Shown in pieces: positions 1-7,470 of a stretch of 25,098 nt of DNA. A program made the translations under genes and the position numbers. This stretch comes from JAPUDQ01 sp049289035 (GTDB lineage Bacteria > Patescibacteriota > Saccharimonadia > Saccharimonadales > Saccharimonadaceae), in assembly GCA_049289035.1 (NCBI GenBank), contig JBAQIV010000025.1, positions 1 through 25,098 of the forward strand, given 5' to 3'. Positions within the stretch are counted from its first letter, which is position 1, and each line of letters opens with the position of its first letter. Below the pieces are notes generated by a model, which ran no database searches, was not told the DNA's origin, and saw only the letters and a program-made list of their open reading frames with translations.

Positions 1-10
1 GTGTTTTACT

Positions 11-87
11 TGGAGGGCCAGCGGGGACTTGAACCCCGGACACCCTGCTTAAGAGGCAGGTGCTCTAACCAGCTGAGCTACTGGCCC
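11..87 (-). tRNA. tRNA-Lys (anticodon CTT), CCA encoded
   Basis: On the minus strand a full cloverleaf folds: 7-bp acceptor stem GGGCCAG/CTGGCCC, D arm GCTCAGCTGGTTAGAGC, anticodon stem CCTGC/GCAGG around the loop CTCTTAA (anticodon CTT at 53-51, reading AAG), and a T arm with TTCAAGT. The 3' end reads T then CCA, so CCA is encoded and the discriminator base is U73, which is unusual for a lysine tRNA. A TACAAT -10-like box lies at 104-99, giving a likely start a few bases upstream of the mature 5' end. The first 26 nt (including one base upstream) are duplicated at 239-264. Confidence 0.95.
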
Positions 88-104
88 GTCGTTGAATATT
101 GTAG

Positions 105-263
105 CGAAAAGTACGCGTTTGTGCGACCGAGCATAACTCGGAAAAGGCAGGGTCACGTCCCGCGACCCCCGAACTTCACGATTGAAAGCGCAGCTTTCAT
201 CGGAAGGTTCGTTTCCGAACTGCCACAGGCAGTTCTCACTCTAACCAGCTGAGCTACTGGCCC
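105..263 (-). ncRNA. Structured RNA-like element carrying the tRNA-Lys 5' end (copy A)
   Basis: Read 5' to 3' on the minus strand, this begins with the first 24 nt of the neighbouring tRNA-Lys (263 to 240). It then enters a 22-nt block, beginning GTGAGAACTGCC, that differs at one position from the block at 19065-19086. Stem-loops follow: GAACTGCC-TGT-GGCAGTTC (235-217), an overlapping alternative GTTCG-GAAA-CGAAC (220-207), a GAAAG/CTTTC hairpin (about 198-184), GGGTC/GACCC (about 168-150) and CCGAG-TTATG-CTCGG (141-127). There is no ORF. A CATAAT box at 271-266 would place the transcript start close to 260, near the start of the tRNA-matching segment. The layout (5' segment matching a genomic site, then scaffold hairpins) resembles HEARO/omega-RNA or other 5'-guide RNAs. 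That is inference: no partner nuclease is in the window. A decayed tRNA duplicate or tiny mobile insertion is the main alternative. Confidence 0.5.
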
Positions 264-264
264 G
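239..264 (-). repeat. 26-nt direct copy of the tRNA-Lys 5' end
   Basis: Bases 239-264 are identical to 63-88, covering the acceptor 5' strand and D arm of tRNA-Lys. The two copies are in the same orientation, 176 bp apart. They bracket the structured element, either as its guide-like 5' segment or as a target duplication from insertion into the tRNA gene. Confidence 0.9.
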
Positions 265-292
265 CATTATGCGCAGTGTGACAGACTGATAT

Positions 293-336
293 TTTAACTG
301 ATTACCTCTGTATCTGCAAGGAGGTAATCAGTTAAA
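293..336. terminator. Strong 16-bp hairpin downstream of the pilin-like gene
   Basis: A perfect inverted repeat (293-308 with 321-336, 12-nt loop) just past the stop of the minus-strand pilin-like gene. It has no long U tract on either strand, so it may stop transcription weakly or protect a 3' end. It also insulates the downstream tRNA-Lys-associated element. Confidence 0.5.
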
Positions 337-347
337 TGTAGGTGACT

Positions 348-635
348 TTACAACTGGTTTAGATCATTTTCGAGCGTCGCAGTGTCGGCTGTACTATCAA
401 GCTGCGTGGCGTCGAGTGCTTTAGCTGAGGCGTCAAGGTCGGCGGTCGAAGTGATACTTTGTGGCATAGCAGCAGCTTTTTGCTGGTTGCTCGTCGCTTG
501 TTCGCTACGTGATTGTTGCATGGTATAGAGGTTGTATCCGACGAGCCCGACGATCACAATGACAGCGAGCACGAGCACCACCTCTATGATACTAAAACCG
601 GCTGACAAACGGCGGGAGGTTGCGGGTGCGCGCAT
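348..635 (-). CDS. Type IV prepilin-like protein (95 aa)
   Basis: A short basic leader ends in Gly, followed by the prepilin signature F-S-I-I-E with Glu at mature position 5, then a hydrophobic helix (VVLVLAVIVIVGLVGYNLY). This matches the class III/type IV pilin N-terminus cleaved by a PilD-type peptidase at G|F and assembled on a pilus machine. The globular part is very short (about 60 aa), polar and Ala/Ser/Gln-rich with no evident disulfide, so it is probably a minor pilin or pseudopilin. Its ATG overlaps the stop of the upstream coiled-coil gene (TAATG), so the two are probably translated together. No pilus ATPase or peptidase genes lie nearby. The family call is firm; the exact role is not. 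Confidence 0.8.
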   Translation of the reverse strand: MRAPATSRRLSAGFSIIEVVLVLAVIVIVGLVGYNLYTMQQSRSEQATSNQQKAAAMPQSITSTADLDASAKALDATQLDSTADTATLENDLNQL

Positions 636-1360
636 TATTGTGTCCCTCCGGCAGTTGTATCGTCAGTTTTGGTGGTATCAGTGTCAGTCTTCGTGGTGGT
701 ATCAGTTTTTTGCACCGAGGATTTAACCGCAGCGAGAAGTTGTTTGACGGCATCGCGGTAGGCTTTGAGGGCAGCGGCCTGAGCTTTTTTAGTGGCGAGA
801 AATGCCGATGCGGCAGATTTGGGAGTGCTCGAAGTACAGGTAAATTCACCACCCGATGTTTTAGCGGCATCGATTGCTTTCATAGCGGCAATTGCAGCGT
901 TGTCGGCGTTTTTCACCTCAGTACTTAGAGTCGCTAGGTCAACACCTTTTTTGGTGGCAAAGGCCTTGACATTGTCGTAGACTTTGGTGATCATTTCGTA
1001 GTGGTGCTGGCCATTGGTGGCGGTACGCTCGACGATCTTTTTGATTGCGCTTTCGCGGTTTTCACAGACTTTTTTCTTGGCATCGGCAACTTTTTGATCG
1101 CGTTTTTCTTTGAGTTCGACTTCTTTTTCTTTCTCAACTTCTAGACGGGCTTTTTCGGCCTCACGCTTTTGTTCTTCGGCGCGGGTTTGGGCTTCTCGTA
1201 ATTGTTCACGTTGTTTTTGCAGCAGTTCTTTGGTTGATTCCAGTCCTGAGCTACTGACACCATCTTCATCTGAGGTTGCTCGTGCTGACACGACATGCCA
1301 CGAACCAGCGACAATGACGGCGCAGAGTGACAAACTGAGTAATGTAAGTGATTTTTTCAT
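635..1360 (-). CDS. Secreted or membrane-anchored coiled-coil protein of unknown function (241 aa)
   Basis: The N-terminus (MKKSLTLLSLSLCAVIVAG) is a signal peptide or anchor. Residues about 40-100 form a highly charged Glu/Lys/Arg/Gln-rich helix with coiled-coil spacing. A second mostly helical Ala/Lys-rich part follows, containing two cysteines (in KKVCEN and EFTCTS) that could pair outside the cell. The tail is almost only Thr, Asp and Lys. I do not recognise a named family. It lies one base ahead of the prepilin-like gene (TAATG overlap), so a pilus- or envelope-associated role is plausible but inferred. AT-rich -10-like sequences lie upstream at about 1395-1415. Confidence 0.7.
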   Translation of the reverse strand: MKKSLTLLSLSLCAVIVAGSWHVVSARATSDEDGVSSSGLESTKELLQKQREQLREAQTRAEEQKREAEKARLEVEKEKEVELKEKRDQKVADAKKKVCENRESAIKKIVERTATNGQHHYEMITKVYDNVKAFATKKGVDLATLSTEVKNADNAAIAAMKAIDAAKTSGGEFTCTSSTPKSAASAFLATKKAQAAALKAYRDAVKQLLAAVKSSVQKTDTTTKTDTDTTKTDDTTAGGTQ

Positions 1361-1426
1361 ACGCTTATGTAACTACTTCCTGTTTAGTAATAGTAAGCAC
1401 TATCATAATATACTTTGGGCTACCTT

Positions 1427-2113
1427 TCAATCGAGGCTAAAGGCTTCGGCAAAGATGGGTGTGGTAGGAGACGCTTTGTAGACGACGTCTCGCATAGCAG
1501 TAACAAACCCACGTGAGCCGCAGATAAATACTGTGGTGTCGTCGGTAATGTGCGCAGTAATTTCACTTGGGCTAAACCGTGTCGTTAGGTCAGTTTCACG
1601 CCGGATAATCGTCTCATGTGGTGCACTTGCAACGAGTTCGGTCTCAAAGCAGCGTGCCGCTGAGCGACAACTGTAGAGCACCGTAATTGGTGTGCTTTGC
1701 TGACGGAGCCTGAGGTCACGCAAATGACTCATGATAGGTACGACGCCACTGCCACCCGCAATCATAGTGACGTGCCGCAGTGGATTTACGAACTGGCACA
1801 ATGGTCCCTGAAAGGGTTGTGACACCTCGAGGCGGTCGCCGACGGCAGCCTTGTCGATCGCCCACGACGATACGACGCCACCTGGCGATCGTACGATGGT
1901 AAGCCACACAGTGCCCGAACGAGGGCTTGAGGCAAATGAGTACTGTCGTAGCGTTGATGTACCGTCGGGCAGTACTAGTTTAACGATAGCGTGTTGGCCT
2001 GGACGGTACCGATACGAAGACGGTAAACTGACGCGTAGGCTGACGGCATCGGGCGATTCATATGTACGCTCGGCGATTGTGGCGTCGTGCCAGGTGTAAG
2101 GGTCAAGTATCAT
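1427..2113 (-). CDS. FNR-type FAD/NAD(P)-binding oxidoreductase (228 aa)
   Basis: A ferredoxin-NADP reductase superfamily protein. The FAD-binding beta-barrel carries R56-Q-Y-S59 (the RxYS flavin motif) after a YRPGQHAIV segment. The NAD(P) domain starts at residues 117-126 with MIAGGSGVVP, continues through an LYSCRS strand and VFICGS, and the chain ends E-A-F-S-L-D as in short FNR-like reductases. It has no ferredoxin domain, so its electron partner is unknown; it may supply electrons to another flavoprotein or iron-sulfur protein. I place the start at 2113 because a TATACT box (2126-2121) sits exactly 7 nt before this ATG, giving a leaderless transcript; an in-frame start at 2143 would overlap that promoter and the divergent folD. 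Confidence 0.85.
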   Translation of the reverse strand: MILDPYTWHDATIAERTYESPDAVSLRVSLPSSYRYRPGQHAIVKLVLPDGTSTLRQYSFASSPRSGTVWLTIVRSPGGVVSSWAIDKAAVGDRLEVSQPFQGPLCQFVNPLRHVTMIAGGSGVVPIMSHLRDLRLRQQSTPITVLYSCRSAARCFETELVASAPHETIIRRETDLTTRFSPSEITAHITDDTTVFICGSRGFVTAMRDVVYKASPTTPIFAEAFSLD

Positions 2114-2144
2114 ATACTCTAGTATATCTGTTAAAATAGTCACT
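2114..2144. promoter_or_regulatory. Divergent leaderless promoters for the FNR-like gene and folD
   Basis: In 31 bp between two divergent starts there is a plus-strand -10 TAAAAT ending 7 nt before the folD ATG (2145) and a minus-strand -10 TATACT ending 7 nt before the reductase ATG (2113). Neither gene has a Shine-Dalgarno sequence. The AT-rich palindromic core spans both. Confidence 0.65.
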
Positions 2145-2957
2145 ATGAAATTATTGTCTGGCGCCGAACTGGTCGGCTATATCAAAGAGCGTCAAGCGCG
2201 CCAAGTTCGGGCGCTGCGTCAAGCCCATAGTGTGTTTCCTAAACTTGCTATCGTGCAAACGATTGACGACCCGGTGATCGACACGTATGTGCGACTGAAA
2301 AAAGGCTATGGCAGTGATATATTGATCGATGTCGCCGTACACAAGGTCGCGCAGTCAGAGGCGCGTGACGTGATCGATCAGCTCAACGCAGACGCGTTAG
2401 TCCACGCTATTATCGTACAGCTACCACTGGCCGATACCGCGCAGACCGACGAGGTGGTGAACCGTGTTGCTCCCAGTAAAGATGTCGATGGTCTAGCCGC
2501 TGATTCGTTGTTTGACCCAGCGACAGCACTGGCGATTAATTGGCTATGTGCAGGCTACAACATAGACCTTGTCAAGCAGTCGATACTTATCGTTGGTCAG
2601 GGCCGCCTTGTCGGGGCACCGCTTACGAAGATGTGGCGAGACAGTGGCTATACCGTCGTGACAGCCGATCGTTCGACCGACAACCTCACGCAACTTTGCC
2701 ATGAGGCGTCGCTGATCGTCGCCGGGGCTGGTTCGCCAGGGCTTATTACGAGCCACATGGTGCGCCCTGATACTATATTGATCGACGCTGGTACGGCGAG
2801 TGAAGGCGGCAAAATCGTGGGCGATATCGCACCCGATATCTATGCCCGTGATGATCTAAAAATCACGCCACAAAAAGGTGGCGTGGGGCCGCTGACAGTT
2901 GCGGCATTGTTTGACAATGTCATACGTGCGGCTACGCGAGTTTCAGCGTCGCTTTGA
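2145..2957 (+). CDS. folD: Bifunctional methylenetetrahydrofolate dehydrogenase/cyclohydrolase
   Basis: FolD interconverts 5,10-methylene-THF and 10-formyl-THF in the cytosol, supplying one-carbon units for purine and formyl-Met synthesis. Family motifs appear in order: Y48-V-R-L-K52-K (catalytic Tyr/Lys), VQLPL at 91-95, the KDVDG motif at 112-116, the NAD(P) loop GQGRLVGAPL, and near the C-terminus TPQKGGVGPLT, equivalent to the usual TPVPGGVGPMT. At 270 aa it is slightly shorter than the typical 280-300. The ATG is preceded by a TAAAAT box 7 nt away, with no ribosome-binding site. Its 3' end overlaps the convergent response-regulator gene by 26 bp. It ends in TGA, showing UGA is a stop here. 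Confidence 0.95.
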   Translation: MKLLSGAELVGYIKERQARQVRALRQAHSVFPKLAIVQTIDDPVIDTYVRLKKGYGSDILIDVAVHKVAQSEARDVIDQLNADALVHAIIVQLPLADTAQTDEVVNRVAPSKDVDGLAADSLFDPATALAINWLCAGYNIDLVKQSILIVGQGRLVGAPLTKMWRDSGYTVVTADRSTDNLTQLCHEASLIVAGAGSPGLITSHMVRPDTILIDAGTASEGGKIVGDIAPDIYARDDLKITPQKGGVGPLTVAALFDNVIRAATRVSASL

Positions 2958-3303
2958 CGCGATCTACCACCTGTCGAGGCGTCAGGTCGGCTTTCACGAT
3001 ATAACTCTCAATACCGAGACTGCGTAAATGCTTGGGCGCTTCTTCTTCACCGAGGTTGGTGAGGACAATAACGGGTATCATTTTGCCCCATTCATGCCGA
3101 CGAATCTCGGCGAGCGCTTCATCACCGTTCATACCGGGCATTTGCATGTCGAGGAGTATCAGGCTTGGTGCAGTTTTCTTCACGAGTTCGATGCCGCTTT
3201 TGCCGTCGTTGGCGACGTGTACCTCGAAGCCATCGGATTCAAATTTCATCCGGTACATCTGTGAAATGACTTGGTCATCTTCGATAATAACGATAGTGGT
3301 CAT
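2932..3303 (-). CDS. Single-domain CheY-like response regulator (123 aa)
   Basis: A receiver domain only, with no output domain. It has the acidic pair E8-D9-D10, phosphoacceptor D52 in LLDMQMPGMNG, the conserved T82 in VLTN and K104 in IVKAD. Such stand-alone receivers act by protein-protein contact or in phosphorelays. The obvious kinase candidate is the membrane histidine kinase at 5259-7406, though the genes are not co-transcribed. The start is set at 3303 because a TAAAAT box lies exactly 7 nt upstream (leaderless) and the preceding in-frame extension has no domain character. Confidence 0.9.
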   Translation of the reverse strand: MTTIVIIEDDQVISQMYRMKFESDGFEVHVANDGKSGIELVKKTAPSLILLDMQMPGMNGDEALAEIRRHEWGKMIPVIVLTNLGEEEAPKHLRSLGIESYIVKADLTPRQVVDRVKATLKLA

Positions 3304-3316
3304 GCTGTCTATTTTA

Positions 3317-3913
3317 TCACAGTTGGTAGATACTCGACATGATCTCCGCGGGGTCGCTTGAGCCAGTGTGTGTACGGTAATTGACACGCAATGTCCGACG
3401 CCACCACGATGTGCGTGACCAGTCTAGATGGACAAGTATGACTTCGACAGGCGTCGTCACGCCGTTGATAATACGCTGCACTCCACTGTGGGGCGCTACG
3501 GCACCACGAACACTTCGTTTGCCTTCTGGAAATATAACAACTCTCTCACCCATGTCAAGGCGAGAAATCGCATAGTCAACAGCATGATAGTCGCGCCGTC
3601 GCCGTCGCGTTGGAAAGCCGCCACCGAGCCAAATGAGCGGCATGAGCAAGGAAAAATAAATCGGTGCAGCGGTCATATAACGAAGCGGGCACGATCGATA
3701 GATCGTTTGAACTGGCAACCCCATAAATATCGCGTACGCGTCGAGGTAACTTTGGTGATTGCTGACGAACAGATAATGGCGCTTGGGGTCGATTTCAAGC
3801 GGTGTTTCGACGGTAATTCGTAAAAAACCAACCAGGCGCATGATACGGTAGAGAAACCAGGCGCTGCTGACTTGGAACACAGTATGAATAATGCCTGGAA
3901 ACGGGGTTTGCAT
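3317..3913 (-). CDS. plsC: 1-acyl-sn-glycerol-3-phosphate acyltransferase family protein
   Basis: A PlsC/LPLAT-type acyltransferase (198 aa) that would transfer an acyl chain onto lysophosphatidic acid or a related acceptor at the membrane. The catalytic HX4D is H53-Q-S-Y-L-D58 within SNHQSYLD, and the acceptor-binding motif FPEG is at 128-131. A hydrophobic stretch (about 85-100) would contact the membrane. It is shorter than typical PlsC (about 240 aa), as is common in reduced genomes. It is divergent from the acyl-ACP-reductase-like gene, so the two could share a lipid role. The response regulator lies 13 bp downstream on the same strand. Confidence 0.85.
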   Translation of the reverse strand: MQTPFPGIIHTVFQVSSAWFLYRIMRLVGFLRITVETPLEIDPKRHYLFVSNHQSYLDAYAIFMGLPVQTIYRSCPLRYMTAAPIYFSLLMPLIWLGGGFPTRRRRRDYHAVDYAISRLDMGERVVIFPEGKRSVRGAVAPHSGVQRIINGVTTPVEVILVHLDWSRTSWWRRTLRVNYRTHTGSSDPAEIMSSIYQL

Positions 3914-3946
3914 AGAATAATAAGCTTGTTTATATGATGATAATGC

Positions 3947-3952
3947 TATAAT
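3947..3952 (+). promoter_or_regulatory. -10 box for the reductase/kinase operon
   Basis: A consensus TATAAT 35 nt before the ATG at 3988, predicting a start near 3959 and a short leader. The leader has only a weak A-rich ribosome-binding region. Confidence 0.5.
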
Positions 3953-3987
3953 TATGAAGATAACCTGGCAAAAATAAAAGACCTATC

Positions 3988-5259
3988 ATGAAAATCACAC
4001 GAACTTTACTTGGTGACAAACGACTGTGGCGGCCAGTGTATGGTCGCTATAACCCCGATATCATGCGTCGCCGTCTCGACGGGCTGGCAACTGCCGGCGT
4101 GACGCGGTCGAAGCTCGATGCATCGCGAGCATTTGCCGACCGAGCGTTCGCGCACTATTATCAGGTCAAAAAATCGCCTCATTATGGTTTTGTGTTCGCT
4201 ATACCGACGCGTATCAATCGACGAAACGATGATTATATTAGTGAAGCACGACATTTTCTGCCGATTGTCGATGAACTGGCGCCTGACGTCGTGCAGGTAC
4301 TCATGAGCGAATTACCACCTGTCGTGCTCGATGAATACCATGATCGTGATGGCCGAGCTGTCGGGGCAGTTGTGTTTATTCCTATATTTAGTGACATGCT
4401 GCGCGATATTCGGCCACGGATTCGCACGAAATTGAAAGTAAACAAAATCATCAAAGACGCGGCACGTTTTGCATCTAAGACCTTGCACGCAGAGATAATC
4501 GGGCTGGGTGCGACGCTGCCAAAGATGACGCATTTTGGCAAAGACTTCAGCCGTCGTGGGATTGTCGCTACGACTGGGCATGCCGGTACGGTACATCTGA
4601 TATATACCGAATTTTCTGAGCTGGTTGATCGTAATTTTTCAGGTACGGTTGGAGTTGTGGGGGCTGGTTCCATTAGCGCCTCGGCGGCGGCAATGATACT
4701 CGATGCGTATCCGTCTGCTCGGGTGGTCATGTACGATATTCGTCCGAAAGTGTTGCGTGACGTAGTGGCTGGTCTATGTCGTACGTATGGACGTGACCGC
4801 GCGGTCGTTGCGTCGTCAAATGACGATGTGTTGCGACAAGGGCAGGTGATCATTTCAGCCATAACCGCTCAATTGTCGATTGACGAGAGTATTGATCTGA
4901 CCGACAAAGTGATTATCGATGACAGTCAGCCCGGTAGTTTCAGTCGCAAAGAAGTAGAAGCGCGGGGCGGTACGCTGGTTTGGGTCGTCGGGCATGATCA
5001 TAGCCGTCGCAAAGTCTTAACGCGTCGAAGTCGGTTTCGTTATGGCGACGAAGGGCTGTGTGAAAGTGGTGATGTATGGGGATGTGAAGCGGAAGTTGCC
5101 TCGTTGTGGCTTATGAAGCAGACACATTTGGCGGTTGACGACCAAGTGACGCCGGAGATCGTGCGTAGGGTGGGAGCTGTTATGGACACGGCGGGTGTGG
5201 GCCGGGCACGATGGCAAGTCGCTGGCCAGCCGGTTACGCTCAAGAGGAAGCGATCATAA
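3988..5259 (+). CDS. Acyl-ACP-reductase-like NAD(P)-dependent oxidoreductase (423 aa)
   Basis: The fold order resembles cyanobacterial long-chain acyl-ACP reductase (AAR). A domain ending in GLGATLPKM...ATTGHAGTVHL (compare LGGFTS...TTGNTHTAY in AAR) precedes a Rossmann segment GVVGAGSISASAA at about 219-232. Then come a strand-end acidic patch (VIIDDSQPGSF, compare VLIDGGYPKN) and Cys366 in GCEAEVASLW, which aligns with the catalytic Cys of AAR (CFAEAMLLE). AAR reduces acyl-ACP to fatty aldehyde. The activity here is inferred from motif order recalled by eye. It is longer than AAR (about 340 aa) at the N-terminus. The neighbouring acyltransferase fits a lipid role. The stop overlaps the kinase ATG (TAATG). 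A shikimate/quinate-dehydrogenase-like enzyme is the alternative. Confidence 0.55.
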   Translation: MKITRTLLGDKRLWRPVYGRYNPDIMRRRLDGLATAGVTRSKLDASRAFADRAFAHYYQVKKSPHYGFVFAIPTRINRRNDDYISEARHFLPIVDELAPDVVQVLMSELPPVVLDEYHDRDGRAVGAVVFIPIFSDMLRDIRPRIRTKLKVNKIIKDAARFASKTLHAEIIGLGATLPKMTHFGKDFSRRGIVATTGHAGTVHLIYTEFSELVDRNFSGTVGVVGAGSISASAAAMILDAYPSARVVMYDIRPKVLRDVVAGLCRTYGRDRAVVASSNDDVLRQGQVIISAITAQLSIDESIDLTDKVIIDDSQPGSFSRKEVEARGGTLVWVVGHDHSRRKVLTRRSRFRYGDEGLCESGDVWGCEAEVASLWLMKQTHLAVDDQVTPEIVRRVGAVMDTAGVGRARWQVAGQPVTLKRKRS

Positions 5260-7406
5260 TGGCAGGCCTTGTCACATTTTTTTGTTTTGCCACGATTGCA
5301 GTCAATAGTCTTATGATATTGTTTTTGTCGACGGTGGGTGGTGAATTTCGTCGTTCTATACGAGCGTTTATCATGTCTGCAGTGCTTGCAAATTTCTGGG
5401 CGCTGGGTGCATTGTTGCTGCTGATCTTTCCGCTTAGTAGCCTCGGCAACGCTGGTCGTTTGTTGTTTGTACTCGCACCAATGTGGGTGATGTACTGGTT
5501 GTTTTTGTTTGCAGAATACTACCCGGGCGGCCTGGTGGTAAGCTCGCGTGTGCGACATGCTGCGCTGGTCATCGCTATTGTCGCGTCAGCAGCAGCAGGC
5601 TATGGGATTGAATTGATCATTCCCGCTACTCAGAGTCATGGTGACGGACTGTACGTCGCGACAGTTGGACAGATTCCCTATATGGCCTATGCGGGGTATT
5701 TCGGGGTATTTTCGCTGCTGTATTCGTACTCGTTTCAGCAAAAAATACGTCGGAGTTTGCCGTCACGACAACACCAAATATGGTTTGCATACGGCGGTAT
5801 GCTGATCAGCAGTTTTGTGGCGTTTTTGACAAATTTGATTTTGCCCCTGTTTGGTATCAGTGAATATATCTGGATGGGGCCAGCCAGTTCGTTTATATAT
5901 GCCCTGAGCTATGCGTTTGCCATGAAGCGATATCGTTTGTTTGATCTACGTCGTTTTGCAACGCGTGCCGTGGTGTATTTTGTGGCACTCATCGTCATGG
6001 TGACGATCTACGCATTTGTGATGGGAGTGATACGCAACATTTTGGAGCAAGTGCTTCGAACGCCAGTGAGCAGCGATATATTTTATACGGTCATGACGGT
6101 GTTTGCGATATTTTTGTACGAGCCGCTCAAACGCCTTTTTGATCGTTACACGAAACAGATATTTTTCAAAAATGACTATGAGATACAAGATGTCATCGAT
6201 GAGCTAGGCGGCCTACTGCTCAGGGCAAATACGCGCCGCGACATACAGTCGCACACGTCAAAAGTTTTGCGCAAAACATTGCTTACCAACCAAGTGCGCG
6301 TGGTGATGAGTGATGAGCTAGGCGACGAGACCGAACGCTTGACGAAATTGTTTCGAACGGCACGCGCGAGTGTGATCGCTGTTGACAGTGACAAAACAAG
6401 CATCGAGACAGCTCGCTGGATGCGCGAGCATGACTATGAACTGATATCGATCGTAAAAGTACAGGATCACACGATAGGCTGGATTACGTTTGGTCCAAAA
6501 CGCAGTGGCGATGCTTACACGCGACAAGATATATCACTGGCAGATATAGTGAGCGACGAAGTAGCGATTGCTATGGAAAATGCCTGGCAGTACGAACAGA
6601 TCCAGGAATTTAACGCGACACTACAGGCAAAAATCAAGGAAGCAACCGATGAGCTACGTCGATCCAACCGTCGCCTCCGCGAGATCGACGCCAGCAAAGA
6701 TGAATTTATCAGTATGGCATCGCATCAGCTACGTACACCACTGACAAGTGTCAAAGGTTACATTAGCATGTTGCTCGATGGTGATCTCGGCGCTATTAAA
6801 CCCGAGCAGCGAAAAGCGCTCGAAGAAGCATACAATTCTTCGCAGCGTATGGTTTATTTGATCGGAGATTTTCTGAATGTGTCACGACTACAAACCGGTA
6901 AATTTGAACTTGAACTCTCGGAGGTATCGCTGCCGCATATTATCGAAGAAGAAATTGCGCAACTGCGTGCTTCGGCCGAATCACGCGGGGTTGTGCTGCA
7001 GTATGAACCGCCCACGGATTTTCCTATGATTGCGGTCGACGAGACGAAGATCCGGCAGGTTATGATGAATTTTATTGACAATGCGATTTATTATTCAAAA
7101 CCGACTGGCGGTAAGGTGCATGTCTCACTGGTGCATGACGCCAGCGACGTGGTATTTCGGGTGCGTGACAATGGTATTGGTGTGCCGGCAGCAGCTCGGT
7201 CGCATCTCTTTATGAAATTTTATCGTGCTAGCAACGCGCGCAAAGCTCGTCCGGATGGGACGGGTATTGGGCTGTATATGGCAAAGAAAGTTGTCATGGC
7301 GCATGGCGGTACGATATTGTTTGAGAGTCGGGACGGCGAGGGCTCGGAATTTGGCTTTCGTATACCAGTTGCGCTAAAAGAGCATATCAAAACCCCCTCT
7401 CGATAA
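5259..7406 (+). CDS. Multi-pass membrane sensor histidine kinase (715 aa)
   Basis: The N-terminal about 270 residues form seven or eight hydrophobic helices, followed by a cytoplasmic GAF-like region (about 330-450), a short coiled coil, the HisKA box with phosphoacceptor H489 in SHQLRTPLTS, and an HATPase_c domain (N box MNFIDNAIYYS, G1 DNGIGVP, F box LFMKFYR, G2 DGTGIGLYM). The membrane sensor has no periplasmic domain of note, suggesting it senses the membrane or lipid state. The start at 5259 is chosen over 5211 because AGAGGAAG lies about 8 nt upstream and the ATG overlaps the previous stop. Co-transcription with a lipid-type reductase hints at a lipid-related signal (inference). The likely partner is the receiver protein at 2932-3303. 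Confidence 0.92.
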   Translation: MAGLVTFFCFATIAVNSLMILFLSTVGGEFRRSIRAFIMSAVLANFWALGALLLLIFPLSSLGNAGRLLFVLAPMWVMYWLFLFAEYYPGGLVVSSRVRHAALVIAIVASAAAGYGIELIIPATQSHGDGLYVATVGQIPYMAYAGYFGVFSLLYSYSFQQKIRRSLPSRQHQIWFAYGGMLISSFVAFLTNLILPLFGISEYIWMGPASSFIYALSYAFAMKRYRLFDLRRFATRAVVYFVALIVMVTIYAFVMGVIRNILEQVLRTPVSSDIFYTVMTVFAIFLYEPLKRLFDRYTKQIFFKNDYEIQDVIDELGGLLLRANTRRDIQSHTSKVLRKTLLTNQVRVVMSDELGDETERLTKLFRTARASVIAVDSDKTSIETARWMREHDYELISIVKVQDHTIGWITFGPKRSGDAYTRQDISLADIVSDEVAIAMENAWQYEQIQEFNATLQAKIKEATDELRRSNRRLREIDASKDEFISMASHQLRTPLTSVKGYISMLLDGDLGAIKPEQRKALEEAYNSSQRMVYLIGDFLNVSRLQTGKFELELSEVSLPHIIEEEIAQLRASAESRGVVLQYEPPTDFPMIAVDETKIRQVMMNFIDNAIYYSKPTGGKVHVSLVHDASDVVFRVRDNGIGVPAAARSHLFMKFYRASNARKARPDGTGIGLYMAKKVVMAHGGTILFESRDGEGSEFGFRIPVALKEHIKTPSR

Positions 7407-7420
7407 TTGAAAGGGGGTTT
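7390..7420. terminator. Bidirectional rho-independent terminator
   Basis: Stem AAACCCCCT (7390-7398) with AGGGGGTTT (7412-7420). It overlaps the kinase stop codon and can end both the kinase operon (plus) and the surface-protein gene (minus, where TTTT follows the stem). Confidence 0.85.
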
Positions 7421-7470
7421 GATAGGTGAGACGGCAAGCGGTCAAACTTGGTCGTGCGGGTGAGGTAAGC

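Noticed and set aside
3954..3977. A short upstream ORF (MKITWQK) whose start mimics the first residues of the 3988 gene
   Set aside because: Its ATG lies 1 nt after the -10 box, before the predicted transcript start, so it would not be in the mRNA; the similarity is short enough to be chance.
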